DNA of 56,266 bases from Microvirga aerilata (GTDB lineage: Bacteria > Pseudomonadota > Alphaproteobacteria > Rhizobiales > Beijerinckiaceae), in contig NZ_JAEQMY010000030.1 in the NCBI RefSeq assembly GCF_016743775.1, positions 1 to 56,266 of the forward strand. Direction: 5' to 3'. The position numbers and the translations under genes were made by a program. This document shows positions 19,748-27,814 of this stretch, in pieces (position 1 is the first letter of the stretch; each line of letters starts with the position of its first letter). The notes below the pieces were generated by a model. It ran no database searches. It saw only the letters and a program-made list of their open reading frames with translations, and was not told where the DNA came from.

Positions 19748-20002
19748 ATGTCCGGCACAGAACTTCTCGGCTTCGCGGCCGCCATTCTCACCACCGTCTG
19801 CTGGCTGCCGCAGGCCTTCAAAACCATCCGCACCAAGGACACCAGGTCCCTTTCCCTGGTCACCCAGGGCGCTTTGACCCTCGGCGTCGGCCTGTGGCTC
19901 GTCTACGGCATCCTGGTCGACAGCCCGCCGATCATCTTCGCCAATGGCGCCAACTTCGTGCTGGTGGCGCTGATCCTGGCGTTGAAGGTGCGCTACGGCT
20001 AG
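19748..20002 (+). CDS. SemiSWEET-type sugar transporter
   Basis: An 84-residue protein with three hydrophobic helices, the size of bacterial SemiSWEETs, which dimerise to form a sugar pathway. The PQ-loop signature is CWLPQAFKTIRTKDTRSLS in helix 1. Helix 2 runs TLGVGLWLVYGILVDSPPII and helix 3 FVLVALILALKVRYG. The substrate is probably a mono- or disaccharide, by family. The start is an ATG directly after a GC-rich stretch. The next gene begins 27 bases downstream and may share a transcript. Confidence 0.9.
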   Translation: MSGTELLGFAAAILTTVCWLPQAFKTIRTKDTRSLSLVTQGALTLGVGLWLVYGILVDSPPIIFANGANFVLVALILALKVRYG

Positions 20003-20029
20003 GATTGTTTCGACGTGGGGGAATTCGCT

Positions 20030-20800
20030 ATGCGCCGGTTGATCGCCTTTTGCCTGGTCGGGCTCTTCTTGGCCCTCGGCTCCTCCCCCGAGGCCTTCGG
20101 GCAGGCGGCCCGCAGGGCCGACCCGTTCAGGCTGGCGCCGCAGCGTCCGGGGCAGACGGACGTCTACATCCTGTCCTTCGGCCTCTGGGGCCCGCAAAGC
20201 GTGTTCGAGAGCGAGGCCAAGGGGGCGGCCCGCATTCTGGAGGCGCAGCTCGGCGCGAAGGGCCGCTCCATCGTGCGCTTCAACACCAAGCGCCGGGCCG
20301 GTGCAACGCCGCAAACCCTGCTGGCCGCCGCCGAGGCCGCGGGCCGGACCCTCGATCCGGCGGAGGACATCGTGGTGCTCGTCCTCACCTCCCATGGAGC
20401 GCCGGAGGGCATCGGCCTCGTGGCCGGGCGCGACACCCGCCTCGTCACGCCGGGGGATGTCGGAAGGCTGCTCGACCAAACCAGGGCCCAGCACCGGGTC
20501 GTGATCGTGTCCGCCTGCTATTCGGGCGTTTTCGCCCGTGAGCTTGCCGATCGGCGCACGCTCGTCATCACGGCCGCCGCTGCCGACAAGCCGTCCTTCG
20601 GCTGCCAGGACGGGGCAACCTGGACCTATTTCGGCGATGCCTTCTTCAACAAGGCCCTGCGCGGCGAGCGCCGTCTCGATGCGGCTTTCGAGAGGGCCAA
20701 AATTCTCGTGACGCAGCGGGAGCAGCGCGAGGGCTTCGATCCGTCCAATCCGCAGATCGCCGGCGGCGCGCAGGTGCTCGAGCGTCTCGGCGCCCGCTAG
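20030..20800 (+). CDS. Caspase-fold peptidase, C13 (legumain)-like
   Basis: A 256-residue exported protein. The signal peptide is MRRLIAFCLVGLFLALGSSPEAFGQA. The catalytic dyad is visible as His122 in VLTSHGAP and Cys163 in VIVSACYSG, the spacing and context of the C13 family (clan CD, caspase fold). YILSFGLWGPQSVFESEA and GATWTYFGDAFFN are further family segments. Likely acts in the periplasm or envelope, cleaving after Asn or Asp if it follows legumain; the substrate is unknown. The ATG at 20030 follows GGGGGAA; a GTG at 20015 is an alternative. Its stop overlaps the convergent DUF1499 gene by four bases (CTAG). Confidence 0.87.
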   Translation: MRRLIAFCLVGLFLALGSSPEAFGQAARRADPFRLAPQRPGQTDVYILSFGLWGPQSVFESEAKGAARILEAQLGAKGRSIVRFNTKRRAGATPQTLLAAAEAAGRTLDPAEDIVVLVLTSHGAPEGIGLVAGRDTRLVTPGDVGRLLDQTRAQHRVVIVSACYSGVFARELADRRTLVITAAAADKPSFGCQDGATWTYFGDAFFNKALRGERRLDAAFERAKILVTQREQREGFDPSNPQIAGGAQVLERLGAR

Positions 20801-21342
20801 GACGGCTCCCTTGCCGCAAGCGCCTCGATCCCCTCGACCCAGCGGGTGAGCCGCCGCTTGTTCACCCCGAAATCCGAGCTCCCGATCTGGCTGCGGGAGT
20901 AAAGGGCCAGGGTCGAGCGGTTCCCGTCCCGCTCGATCACCTGCGCGACCACCGTATCGGGGTAGCGCATCAGCCGGGTGCGCACGAGAAACCGGTCCTG
21001 CTCCGGGCCCGTGTCGAGGAGGGTGGTGCCGGGCTCCGACAGGGCTACCTGGGACACGAGGGCGCGAAGCCGGGAAGCCGGCACGGGGAAGTCCGGCGGT
21101 TCGAGATCGGGCGATGCCCGCGGGCAGAACGCGCGCGGGCAGACCAGGGCGTCGTTCGGTGTGGTGCGGCGCTCGAGCGTGGTGAAGTCCACCGGCCCCA
21201 GATCCGGTGAGCCGAAGACGGTCTGCCATGTGCGTTCGAGGCCGATCTCCCAGCCGCGCCACAAGCCATATCCGAGCCCGACGCTCAAAAGCCCGATTGC
21301 AACAGCCCTGTTCCGCATATTCCGTTCGCTTTCATAGGTCAT
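20797..21342 (-). CDS. DUF1499 domain protein, membrane-anchored
   Basis: A 181-residue protein with one N-terminal hydrophobic helix (VAIGLLSVGLGYGLW) followed by a DUF1499 domain: PVDFTTLERRTTPNDALVCP, FLVRTRLMRYPDTVVAQVIE, and the closing SRSQIGSSDFGVNKRRLTRW. The family is uncharacterised and common in proteobacteria and plastids. An in-frame ATG at 21318 (MRNRAVAIG) is an alternative start with a weak GGA upstream. Tail-to-tail with the C13 peptidase gene, sharing the bases CTAG. Confidence 0.87.
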   Translation of the reverse strand: MTYESERNMRNRAVAIGLLSVGLGYGLWRGWEIGLERTWQTVFGSPDLGPVDFTTLERRTTPNDALVCPRAFCPRASPDLEPPDFPVPASRLRALVSQVALSEPGTTLLDTGPEQDRFLVRTRLMRYPDTVVAQVIERDGNRSTLALYSRSQIGSSDFGVNKRRLTRWVEGIEALAAREPS

Positions 21343-21360
21343 GACCCGGTTCGATGTTCA

Positions 21361-21550
21361 CCGCCGTCCCCGGCGGTCCGCAGGACCGGGGTGGGGGTCC
21401 ATGGCGGTCCCCGTGTGAGTGGGTTCCCTTCCCCTCCAGCGGCTCTGCCGCTTCCGGCCGGGAATGACACTGGAGGGGGCTGCTGTCATCCCCGGCGGCC
21501 GTAGGCCGGGAAGGGGATCCACGACCCGGCGCGGGCGCCCATGGCATCCC
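21361..21550. repeat. Intergenic cluster of dispersed palindromic repeats
   Basis: Two half-units face each other: one reads CCCTTCCCCT...GGCCGGGAATGACA (about 21424-21470) and the other CTGTCATCCCCGGC...GGGAAGGGGATCC (about 21483-21520). They are the same family as the in-frame copies at 12490-12718 and the cluster at 53388-53590. The 365-base gap between the DUF1499 and DUF486 genes holds little else; an inverted pair around 21364-21390 (CCCCGGCGGTCC and GGACCGGGG) may be another fragment. Confidence 0.75.
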
Positions 21551-21707
21551 TCCGCTGATGCGTCCTCCCGCGAACGGCAACCATCCGGGCAGGGATCGTC
21601 CCGATCGCGTCATCGCCTCCATCCGACTGCTTGACACCACGCCGCAGAAGAATAGGGCAATGCGCGCCGATATCCCACCTCTCTTCCCCACCTCTCCCGG
21701 ACCTTTC

Positions 21708-22049
21708 ATGAGCCCCCACACCGCGCCCATCCTGCTGCTGATCGCCTCGAACGTCTTCATGACCTTCGCGTGGTACGGGCATCTGAAGTTCAAAGCCTCG
21801 CCCCTTTGGATCGCCGTCATGGCCAGCTGGGCCATCGCCTTCGTCGAGTACTGGTTCGCGGTGCCGGCCAACCGGATCGGCTCCGCGGTCTATTCGGCGG
21901 CCGAGCTCAAGACCATGCAGGAGGTCATCACTCTCGTGGTCTTCGCCGGCTTCTCGGTGCTCTACCTCAAGGAGCCCCTCGGCTGGAACCATCTCGTCGG
22001 CTTCGGGCTGATCGCTGCCGGCGCCGCCTTCATCTTCCAGGCGCGCTGA
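21708..22049 (+). CDS. DUF486 (DMT) membrane protein
   Basis: A 113-residue protein with four hydrophobic helices belonging to the DUF486 branch of the small DMT transporters. Landmarks are NVFMTFAWYGHLKFK, the conserved SWAIAFVEYWFAVPANRIG, and ELKTMQEVITLVVFAGFSV. Members are half-size relatives of EamA proteins that probably dimerise; the substrate is unknown. The ATG at 21708 starts the conserved region; an upstream extension to 21558 would run into repeat sequence. A second small transporter-like gene follows after 9 bases, so the two are likely co-transcribed. Confidence 0.9.
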   Translation: MSPHTAPILLLIASNVFMTFAWYGHLKFKASPLWIAVMASWAIAFVEYWFAVPANRIGSAVYSAAELKTMQEVITLVVFAGFSVLYLKEPLGWNHLVGFGLIAAGAAFIFQAR

Positions 22050-22058
22050 CCGGCTGCC

Positions 22059-22379
22059 ATGACGCTTCTGGTTTATGCCGGTGCGGCGCTGGCCGAGATC
22101 GCAGGCTGCTTTGCCTTCTGGGCCTGGCTGCGCCTCGACAAAACGCCGTGGTGGATCGTGCCCGGCATGGGCTCGCTCGCGCTGTTCGCCTCTCTGCTGA
22201 CGCTCGTTCCCAGCGATGCCGCCGGGCGCGCCTATGCGGCCTACGGGGGCGTCTACATCGTCGCATCGATCCTGTGGCTCTGGATCGCGGAGGGCGCGCG
22301 GCCGGACCGGTGGGACATTGCGGGCGGCGCCGTCTGCCTTGCGGGCGCGGCCCTCATCCTGTTCGGGCCGAGAGCCTGA
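22059..22379 (+). CDS. YnfA/UPF0060 family small membrane protein
   Basis: A 106-residue four-helix membrane protein. The start [20 protein letters not shown] is typical of UPF0060, and [20 protein letters not shown] and [20 protein letters not shown] complete the signature. E. coli YnfA has been linked to multidrug export by similarity to small multidrug resistance proteins, but the role here is unproven. Only 9 bases separate it from the DUF486 gene. It is probably the second gene of that operon. Confidence 0.92.
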   Translation: MTLLVYAGAALAEIAGCFAFWAWLRLDKTPWWIVPGMGSLALFASLLTLVPSDAAGRAYAAYGGVYIVASILWLWIAEGARPDRWDIAGGAVCLAGAALILFGPRA

Positions 22380-22431
22380 GAACATCTCAGGTGGCGGGCC
22401 TCATCGGCAGGACGAGCATGCCTAGAGTCCG

Positions 22432-22474
22432 TCAGAGGCGCTTTCCAGTCTCGGTAAGTGACATTCGCCTCTGA
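22432..22474. repeat. Dyad upstream of the NYN-LOTUS gene
   Basis: TCAGAGGCG (22432-22440) and CGCCTCTGA (22466-22474) are perfect inverted arms 25 bases apart. It lies 47 bases upstream of the NYN-LOTUS start and 52 bases after the YnfA stop. It could end the upstream operon or be an operator; neither a T-run nor a promoter is obvious. Confidence 0.45.
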
Positions 22475-22521
22475 TCAGCCTAGCTTCATTACCGATAAAC
22501 TCTGACCCTTTCGGAAGCTTC

Positions 22522-23277
22522 ATGGCATCGGATACTCATGTGGCCCGCCTTGCCGTCCTGATCGACGCTGACAATGCTTCAGCCAAGATCGCAAGAAAGC
22601 TCTTCGAGGAAATCGCGAAAATCGGGGAAGCAAGTGTGCGCCGTATATACGGCGACTTCTCAAGCCTTCGCCTGAAGCCCTGGGCCGATATTCTAGCCCA
22701 GCATGCAATCATCCCGCAGCAGCAGTTTGCCAACACCACGGGCAAAAACGCATCTGACATCGCCTTGGTGATCGATGCCATGGACCTCCTGCACACTGGG
22801 CGGTTCGATGGATTTTGCCTTGTTTCGTCAGACAGCGACTTCACCCGTCTCGCGTCGCGCATCCGAGAGCAGGGAACGGATGTGTATGGCTTTGGCGAGC
22901 AGAAGACCCCGGAGAGTTTCCGACAGGCATGCCGCCGTTTCATCTATACTGAGAACCTGCTTCTGCCAGAAGTTCCTTCCCTGGGGACTAAGGCTGCGGA
23001 GCCGCTGCAGCCGCCCAGTGCTGCAATCCCGCTTCTTCGGACGGCTCTGTCACAAGTGGAGAGCGAGGAGGGCTGGGTGAAGCTCGGAACTCTGGGCCAG
23101 CGACTGCTCAGTATTGCTACAGACTTTGACCCGCGTACTTATGGATACCCAAAGCTTAGTGAGTTGGTGCGGAAGACGGGGGCTTTCGATCTTATCCAAC
23201 CCGATGCGGGTGGATTGCGAGTGCGCTTGAAACCTCAAGAACCCCACGGATCAAAGAAGAAGTCATCCAAGCGATAG
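22522..23277 (+). CDS. NYN-domain ribonuclease with LOTUS/OST-HTH domain
   Basis: A 251-residue cytoplasmic protein. Residues 1-145 form a NYN (PIN-like) nuclease domain with the acidic residues expected at the metal site: LIDADNAS, ASDIALVIDAMDLL and FCLVSSDSDFTRLA. Residues about 165-240 form a LOTUS/OST-HTH RNA-binding domain (SEEGWVKLGTLGQRLLS, FDPRTYGYPKLSELVRKTG). The C-terminus is Lys-rich (KKKSSKR). The combination suggests an RNA-degrading or RNA-quality-control enzyme guided by its LOTUS domain. Codon choice is a little less GC-biased than its neighbours. No operon partner is evident. Confidence 0.9.
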   Translation: MASDTHVARLAVLIDADNASAKIARKLFEEIAKIGEASVRRIYGDFSSLRLKPWADILAQHAIIPQQQFANTTGKNASDIALVIDAMDLLHTGRFDGFCLVSSDSDFTRLASRIREQGTDVYGFGEQKTPESFRQACRRFIYTENLLLPEVPSLGTKAAEPLQPPSAAIPLLRTALSQVESEEGWVKLGTLGQRLLSIATDFDPRTYGYPKLSELVRKTGAFDLIQPDAGGLRVRLKPQEPHGSKKKSSKR

Positions 23278-23343
23278 TCCGCTCGGACGGCGTTTATCTC
23301 GTTATGTTCAAGAGCATTGGGTTAGAGGCTCGGAAGAACCAGA

Positions 23344-24483
23344 TCAGGTCGCGGGCTTCATGCGCAGGATGCGGCCGTTGCGGGAGTCGGTGAGCAGGTA
23401 GACGAAGCCGTCCGGCCCCTGGCGCACGTCGCGGATGCGCTCGCCGAGCTGCTGCAGCATGCGCTCTTCGCCGGTCACCCGGTTGCCGTTGGTCTCGAGC
23501 CGCGAGACGAGCTTGCCGGCGAGCGCGCCGACCAGGATGCTGCCGCGCCAGGCCGGGAACTTGTCGCCCGTGTAGAAGGCCATGCCGGAGGGCGCGATGG
23601 AGGGGTCCCAGTAATAGACCGGCTGCTCCAGGCCCGCCTTCCTGGTGCCTTCGCCGATCTTCGCGCCGGAATAATCGACCCCGTAGGAGATGATGGGCCA
23701 GCCGTAGTTCTTGCCCTTCTGCGGGATGTTGACCTCGTCGCCGCCGCGGGCGCCGTGCTCCACGGTCCAGAGTTCGCCGGTCGCCGGATTGAGGGCGGCC
23801 GATTGCAGGTTGCGGTGACCGAGCGACCAGATCTCCGGGCGGGCATCCTCGCGGTTGAGGAACGGGTTGCCGGGGGCGGCGGAGCCGTCTGGCTTGATGT
23901 GGATGATCTTGCCGATGTGGTTGGCCGGGTTCTGGGCCTGGTTGCGCAGGTCGAAGCGGTCGCCCGTCGTCACGAAGAGATTGCCGTCGCGGTCGAAGAC
24001 GAGGCGGGAGCCCCAATGGTTGGGGCCCGTATAGGCCGGTTCCTGCCGGAAGATGACCTGAAGGGCTTCCAGCGCCGTTCCGTTATCGCTGAGGCGCCCG
24101 CGCGCCACGCTGGTGCCGGCGCGGCCTTCGCCCCGGTCCTCGGCAAAGCTCAGGTAGACGAGCCGGTTCTGCGCAAAGCGCGGATCGAGGGCAACGTCCA
24201 GAAGCCCGCCCTGGCCGCGGGCCGCGATCCGGGGCAGGCCGCCGATCGGTGCGGAGAGGTTGCCCTCCGGGTCCACGATGCGCAGGCGGCCGGGTCGTTC
24301 CGTCACGAGCAGGCGGTTGTCGGGAAGAAAGGCGAGGCCCCAGGGGTTCTGAAGATCGCGGGCGACCGTCTCGACGATCACCTCCACCTTGTCGGTGCGA
24401 AAACGCTGCGTGTCCTGGGCCAGGGCGGAGGGGACGGCGCCGAGAGCAAGGGCGCAGGCCAGGGCAATACGGGGGCTCAGCAT
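23344..24483 (-). CDS. PQQ-dependent aldose sugar dehydrogenase (YliI-like)
   Basis: A 379-residue periplasmic enzyme. The signal peptide is MLSPRIALACALALGAVPSALA. The rest is a six-bladed propeller of the soluble glucose/sorbosone dehydrogenase family: NPWGLAFLPDNRLLVTERPG, GLLDVALDPRFAQNRLVYLS, NHWGSRLVFDRDGNLFVTTG, HGARGGDEVNIPQKGKNYGW and QPVYYWDPSIAPSGMAFYTG. Such enzymes oxidise aldoses to lactones using PQQ bound with Ca2+. The ATG at 24483 follows GGAGAGACC. No PQQ synthesis gene is nearby. A possible small secreted protein is encoded just upstream on the same strand. Confidence 0.92.
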   Translation of the reverse strand: MLSPRIALACALALGAVPSALAQDTQRFRTDKVEVIVETVARDLQNPWGLAFLPDNRLLVTERPGRLRIVDPEGNLSAPIGGLPRIAARGQGGLLDVALDPRFAQNRLVYLSFAEDRGEGRAGTSVARGRLSDNGTALEALQVIFRQEPAYTGPNHWGSRLVFDRDGNLFVTTGDRFDLRNQAQNPANHIGKIIHIKPDGSAAPGNPFLNREDARPEIWSLGHRNLQSAALNPATGELWTVEHGARGGDEVNIPQKGKNYGWPIISYGVDYSGAKIGEGTRKAGLEQPVYYWDPSIAPSGMAFYTGDKFPAWRGSILVGALAGKLVSRLETNGNRVTGEERMLQQLGERIRDVRQGPDGFVYLLTDSRNGRILRMKPAT

Positions 24484-24565
24484 GGTCAGGTCTCTCCGTC
24501 GATCCGATGCCGGAGAGCTAACCCTTGGCGGCAGGGCGTCAACCTTGCCGTCGTTCACTCACGCG

Positions 24566-24757
24566 TTATCGCTGGGAATAGATGGGGAAAGTCTTTGTGT
24601 CCTGGGCCGACAGGGTCTGGGTGGTGGCCATGACGGAGAGGGTGGCCAAGCCCAGCAGCATGACCAGGGCCAGGGAGCAGCGGCTTTCCTGACGCGGATC
24701 GAGGCGCTGGACACGGGACGAAACGTGGCAGGCATGTCTGGTGCGGAGAGTTTTCAT
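24566..24757 (-). CDS. Small putative exported protein (63 aa)
   Basis: An unrecognised 63-residue frame. A basic N-terminus is followed by a hydrophobic stretch CSLALVMLLGLATLSVMA and a short tail TLSAQDTKTFPIYSQR, which looks like a signal peptide and a tiny mature part. GGGGGAAG lies about seven bases before the ATG. It is 82 bases upstream of, and on the same strand as, the sugar dehydrogenase gene, whose mature region also begins QDTQRF. It might be a decayed or duplicated signal-peptide segment rather than a functional gene. Confidence 0.4.
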   Translation of the reverse strand: MKTLRTRHACHVSSRVQRLDPRQESRCSLALVMLLGLATLSVMATTQTLSAQDTKTFPIYSQR

Positions 24758-25086
24758 CGGATCTTCCCCCAGCAGCTTTCAACCGGCTGCGAAAGAAAAA
24801 CCTCTTTGATTCAAGAAAGTTCCACCCTGCGGCGAAAGTGCTGCTTATGGACTTCTGGCTAAGTATCCGTATTAACTAATCATTAACGATTGTGGCAGGT
24901 AACGGCTAAGGTTTAGGGCTGACGACCACGGCTTCCACGGACCGTTCCGAGGGCTCATGGCAGGCCGCCGCGATGTTCTGCCCGTCCGGATCGAGCGCGA
25001 AGGCGGGGATCCATCGCCAAGGTGTCCATCGTGCAAGACGGGGCGGACGCCGCTTTGTTTGTCCTGCACCGTCGGCGGTTGTGGAT
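24758..25086. other. Intergenic region, no gene seen
   Basis: 24780-24890 is AT-rich (around TTAACTAATCATTAACG) and may hold promoters for the minus-strand genes below. From about 24995 there are scraps resembling the dispersed GGGATCC repeats. No reading frame here has a convincing start, composition or homology. Confidence 0.5.
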
Positions 25087-25114
25087 CCCGGGCTCCGCTT
25101 GTGCGGAGCCCGGG
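25087..25114 (-). terminator. Hairpin after the TctC-type gene
   Basis: CCCGGGCTCCGC and GCGGAGCCCGGG form a perfect 12-bp stem around TTGT, 20 bases past the stop of the minus-strand binding-protein gene. There is no T-run, and the sequence GGATCCCGGGCTCCGC is also typical of dispersed repeats, so it may be a repeat doing terminator duty. Confidence 0.55.
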
Positions 25115-25133
25115 ACGACAAGAGGCGAACTGC

Positions 25134-26114
25134 TTACTCGGCCTTGATGTTCGAGGCCTTGATGATCTCGGCCCAGGTCTGGATTTCCTTGGCAAGGTAC
25201 GGCCGGAACGCCTCGGGATCGCGCACGTTCAGGGTGAAGCCGATCTTGGTGATGCGCTCCTTCACGTCGGGCTTGTTCAGGATCGCGATGATGGTGCCCG
25301 ACAGCTTGTCGAGGATGGGCTTGGGCGTGTTCACGGGCGCGAAGAACGCGGCCCAGGATTCCGCATCCGCATTGGTGATGCCCTGCTCGCGCAGGGTCGG
25401 CACGTCCGGGGCCTGCGGGTTGCGCTGCGGGCTCGCGATGCCGATGGCGCGCATCTGGCCGGCCTGGAACTGGGAGAGCACGCTCGGCAGGGTCGAGTTC
25501 GACACGTCGAGGCGCCCGCCCATGAGCTCCGTCACCAGGGGAGCCGCCCCCCGGAAGGGCACGTGGGTCATCTTGATGCCTGTGCGGGTCATGAACAGCT
25601 CGGTGGCGAGATGCGAGCCGGAGCCGACGCCCGTGGAGCCGTAGTTCAGCTTGCCCGGATCCTTCTTGGCGAGCTCCACCAGCTCGGGGATCGTCTTCAC
25701 GGGCAGGTCGTTCTTGACCACGAACACATGTTCGAAGGCGCCGGCCCCGGCGAGCGGCGCGAAGTCCTTCACGGCGTCGTAGCCCGGCTCTTTGAGCAGG
25801 AACATGTTGTTGCCGTGGGTCTGGTTGTTGCCGAACACGATGGTGTAGCCGTCGGGCTCCGCCTTCGCGACCGTGCGGGTGCCCACCGCGCCCGAGGCGC
25901 CGGCCAGGTTCTCGACCAGCACGTTCTGCCCGAGGCTCTTGCCCATCTCCTCCGCCACGATGCGGGCGATCACGTCGGTGGGCCCGCCCGCCGGATACGG
26001 GACCACCATCTTGATGACGCGGTCGGGATAGGTCTGGGCGGCGGCGGCTGTGGCCAGAAGGGTGGCGCCGGCGAGAACGCCGAGCGCGAGGCGGCGGGTG
26101 AGGGAATTGGTCAT
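25134..26114 (-). CDS. Tripartite tricarboxylate transporter substrate-binding protein (TctC/Bug family)
   Basis: A 326-residue periplasmic binding protein. The signal peptide is RRLALGVLAGATLLATAAAAQ. The mature part shows the Bug-family signatures YPDRVIKMVVPYPAGGPTDV, GQNVLVENLAGASGAVGTR, DGYTIVFGNNQTHGNN and KLNYGSTGVGSGSHLATELF. These proteins capture carboxylates or similar small organic acids for TctAB permeases or for sensing. Neither tctA nor tctB is adjacent, so it is an orphan, as is common in this over-expanded family. The ligand is not deducible. Confidence 0.93.
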   Translation of the reverse strand: MTNSLTRRLALGVLAGATLLATAAAAQTYPDRVIKMVVPYPAGGPTDVIARIVAEEMGKSLGQNVLVENLAGASGAVGTRTVAKAEPDGYTIVFGNNQTHGNNMFLLKEPGYDAVKDFAPLAGAGAFEHVFVVKNDLPVKTIPELVELAKKDPGKLNYGSTGVGSGSHLATELFMTRTGIKMTHVPFRGAAPLVTELMGGRLDVSNSTLPSVLSQFQAGQMRAIGIASPQRNPQAPDVPTLREQGITNADAESWAAFFAPVNTPKPILDKLSGTIIAILNKPDVKERITKIGFTLNVRDPEAFRPYLAKEIQTWAEIIKASNIKAE

Positions 26115-26217
26115 CGGAACAGGCGTCTCCTCAAAAACCCAGTGCGGATGGGCTGTTTTGCTTGCTTGGACAGCGTCGCCGCTTTAGGGTCCGCCGCCGT
26201 CACAGGTCCCTTCTTAA

Positions 26218-27441
<1,224 letters not shown>

Positions 27442-27516
27442 TGACCCTGCCGCGGACCTTCCATCCCGATCCCGCGGCAGAGCCCTACCGGGCCGAATCC
27501 CGCCTCCACGCACCGC

Positions 27517-27717
27517 GTGAAGTTCGACGCCCGCGTCAGCTTCACCAACGGCGGCCACGTGGAGGCGAAGGACTTCCTCCTCGACATCCAGGGCAGCAGC
27601 GTAAGCCCTGAGCGCCTGGCCGAGATGATCGTCTCGGCCATGAACCTCCTGCGCGCCGGACCCGTCACCATCACGGCCATGCGCGTGGTGCGAAGGGGCG
27701 AGCACCAGGACGGGTGA
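27517..27717 (+). CDS. Small hypothetical protein (66 aa)
   Basis: An unrecognised 66-residue frame: MKFDARVSFTNGGHVEAKDF with a predicted beta-rich start, a helix (SPERLAEMIVSAMNLLRAG) and a final strand TITAMRVVRRGEH. The residue pattern looks like a real compact domain. The start is a GTG with no clear ribosome-binding site, 75 bases after aatA on the same strand, so expression from the aatA transcript is likely. A structured repeat follows the stop. Confidence 0.6.
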   Translation: MKFDARVSFTNGGHVEAKDFLLDIQGSSVSPERLAEMIVSAMNLLRAGPVTITAMRVVRRGEHQDG

Positions 27718-27723
27718 GTCTTT

Positions 27724-27810
27724 CCCTCTCCCCCGTCCAGATCGGGTGTTCCCGATCTGGACATTCCTTGTGCCCAAGTTGGATATATCCGACTTGGGTG
27801 CGGGAGAGGG
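27724..27810. repeat. Nested three-stem palindromic element between convergent genes
   Basis: Outer arms CCCTCTCCC (27724-27732) and GGGAGAGGG (27802-27810) enclose two further palindromes. The first has a 12-bp stem (27735-27762) around TGTT. The second is a 26-bp near-perfect palindrome (27773-27798) with arms CCCAAGT/ACTTGGG and core GGATATATCC. It fills the gap between the 66-aa gene and the convergent RTX gene, so it may stop transcription from both sides, and its compound form suggests a mobile repeat. Confidence 0.75.
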
Positions 27811-27814
27811 CCTC

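Noticed and set aside
19142..21262. 706-codon minus-strand frame covering several genes
   Set aside because: Only its last 129 codons (DUF3775) have family similarity. The rest runs antisense to the SemiSWEET and C13 genes and in the wrong frame of DUF1499.
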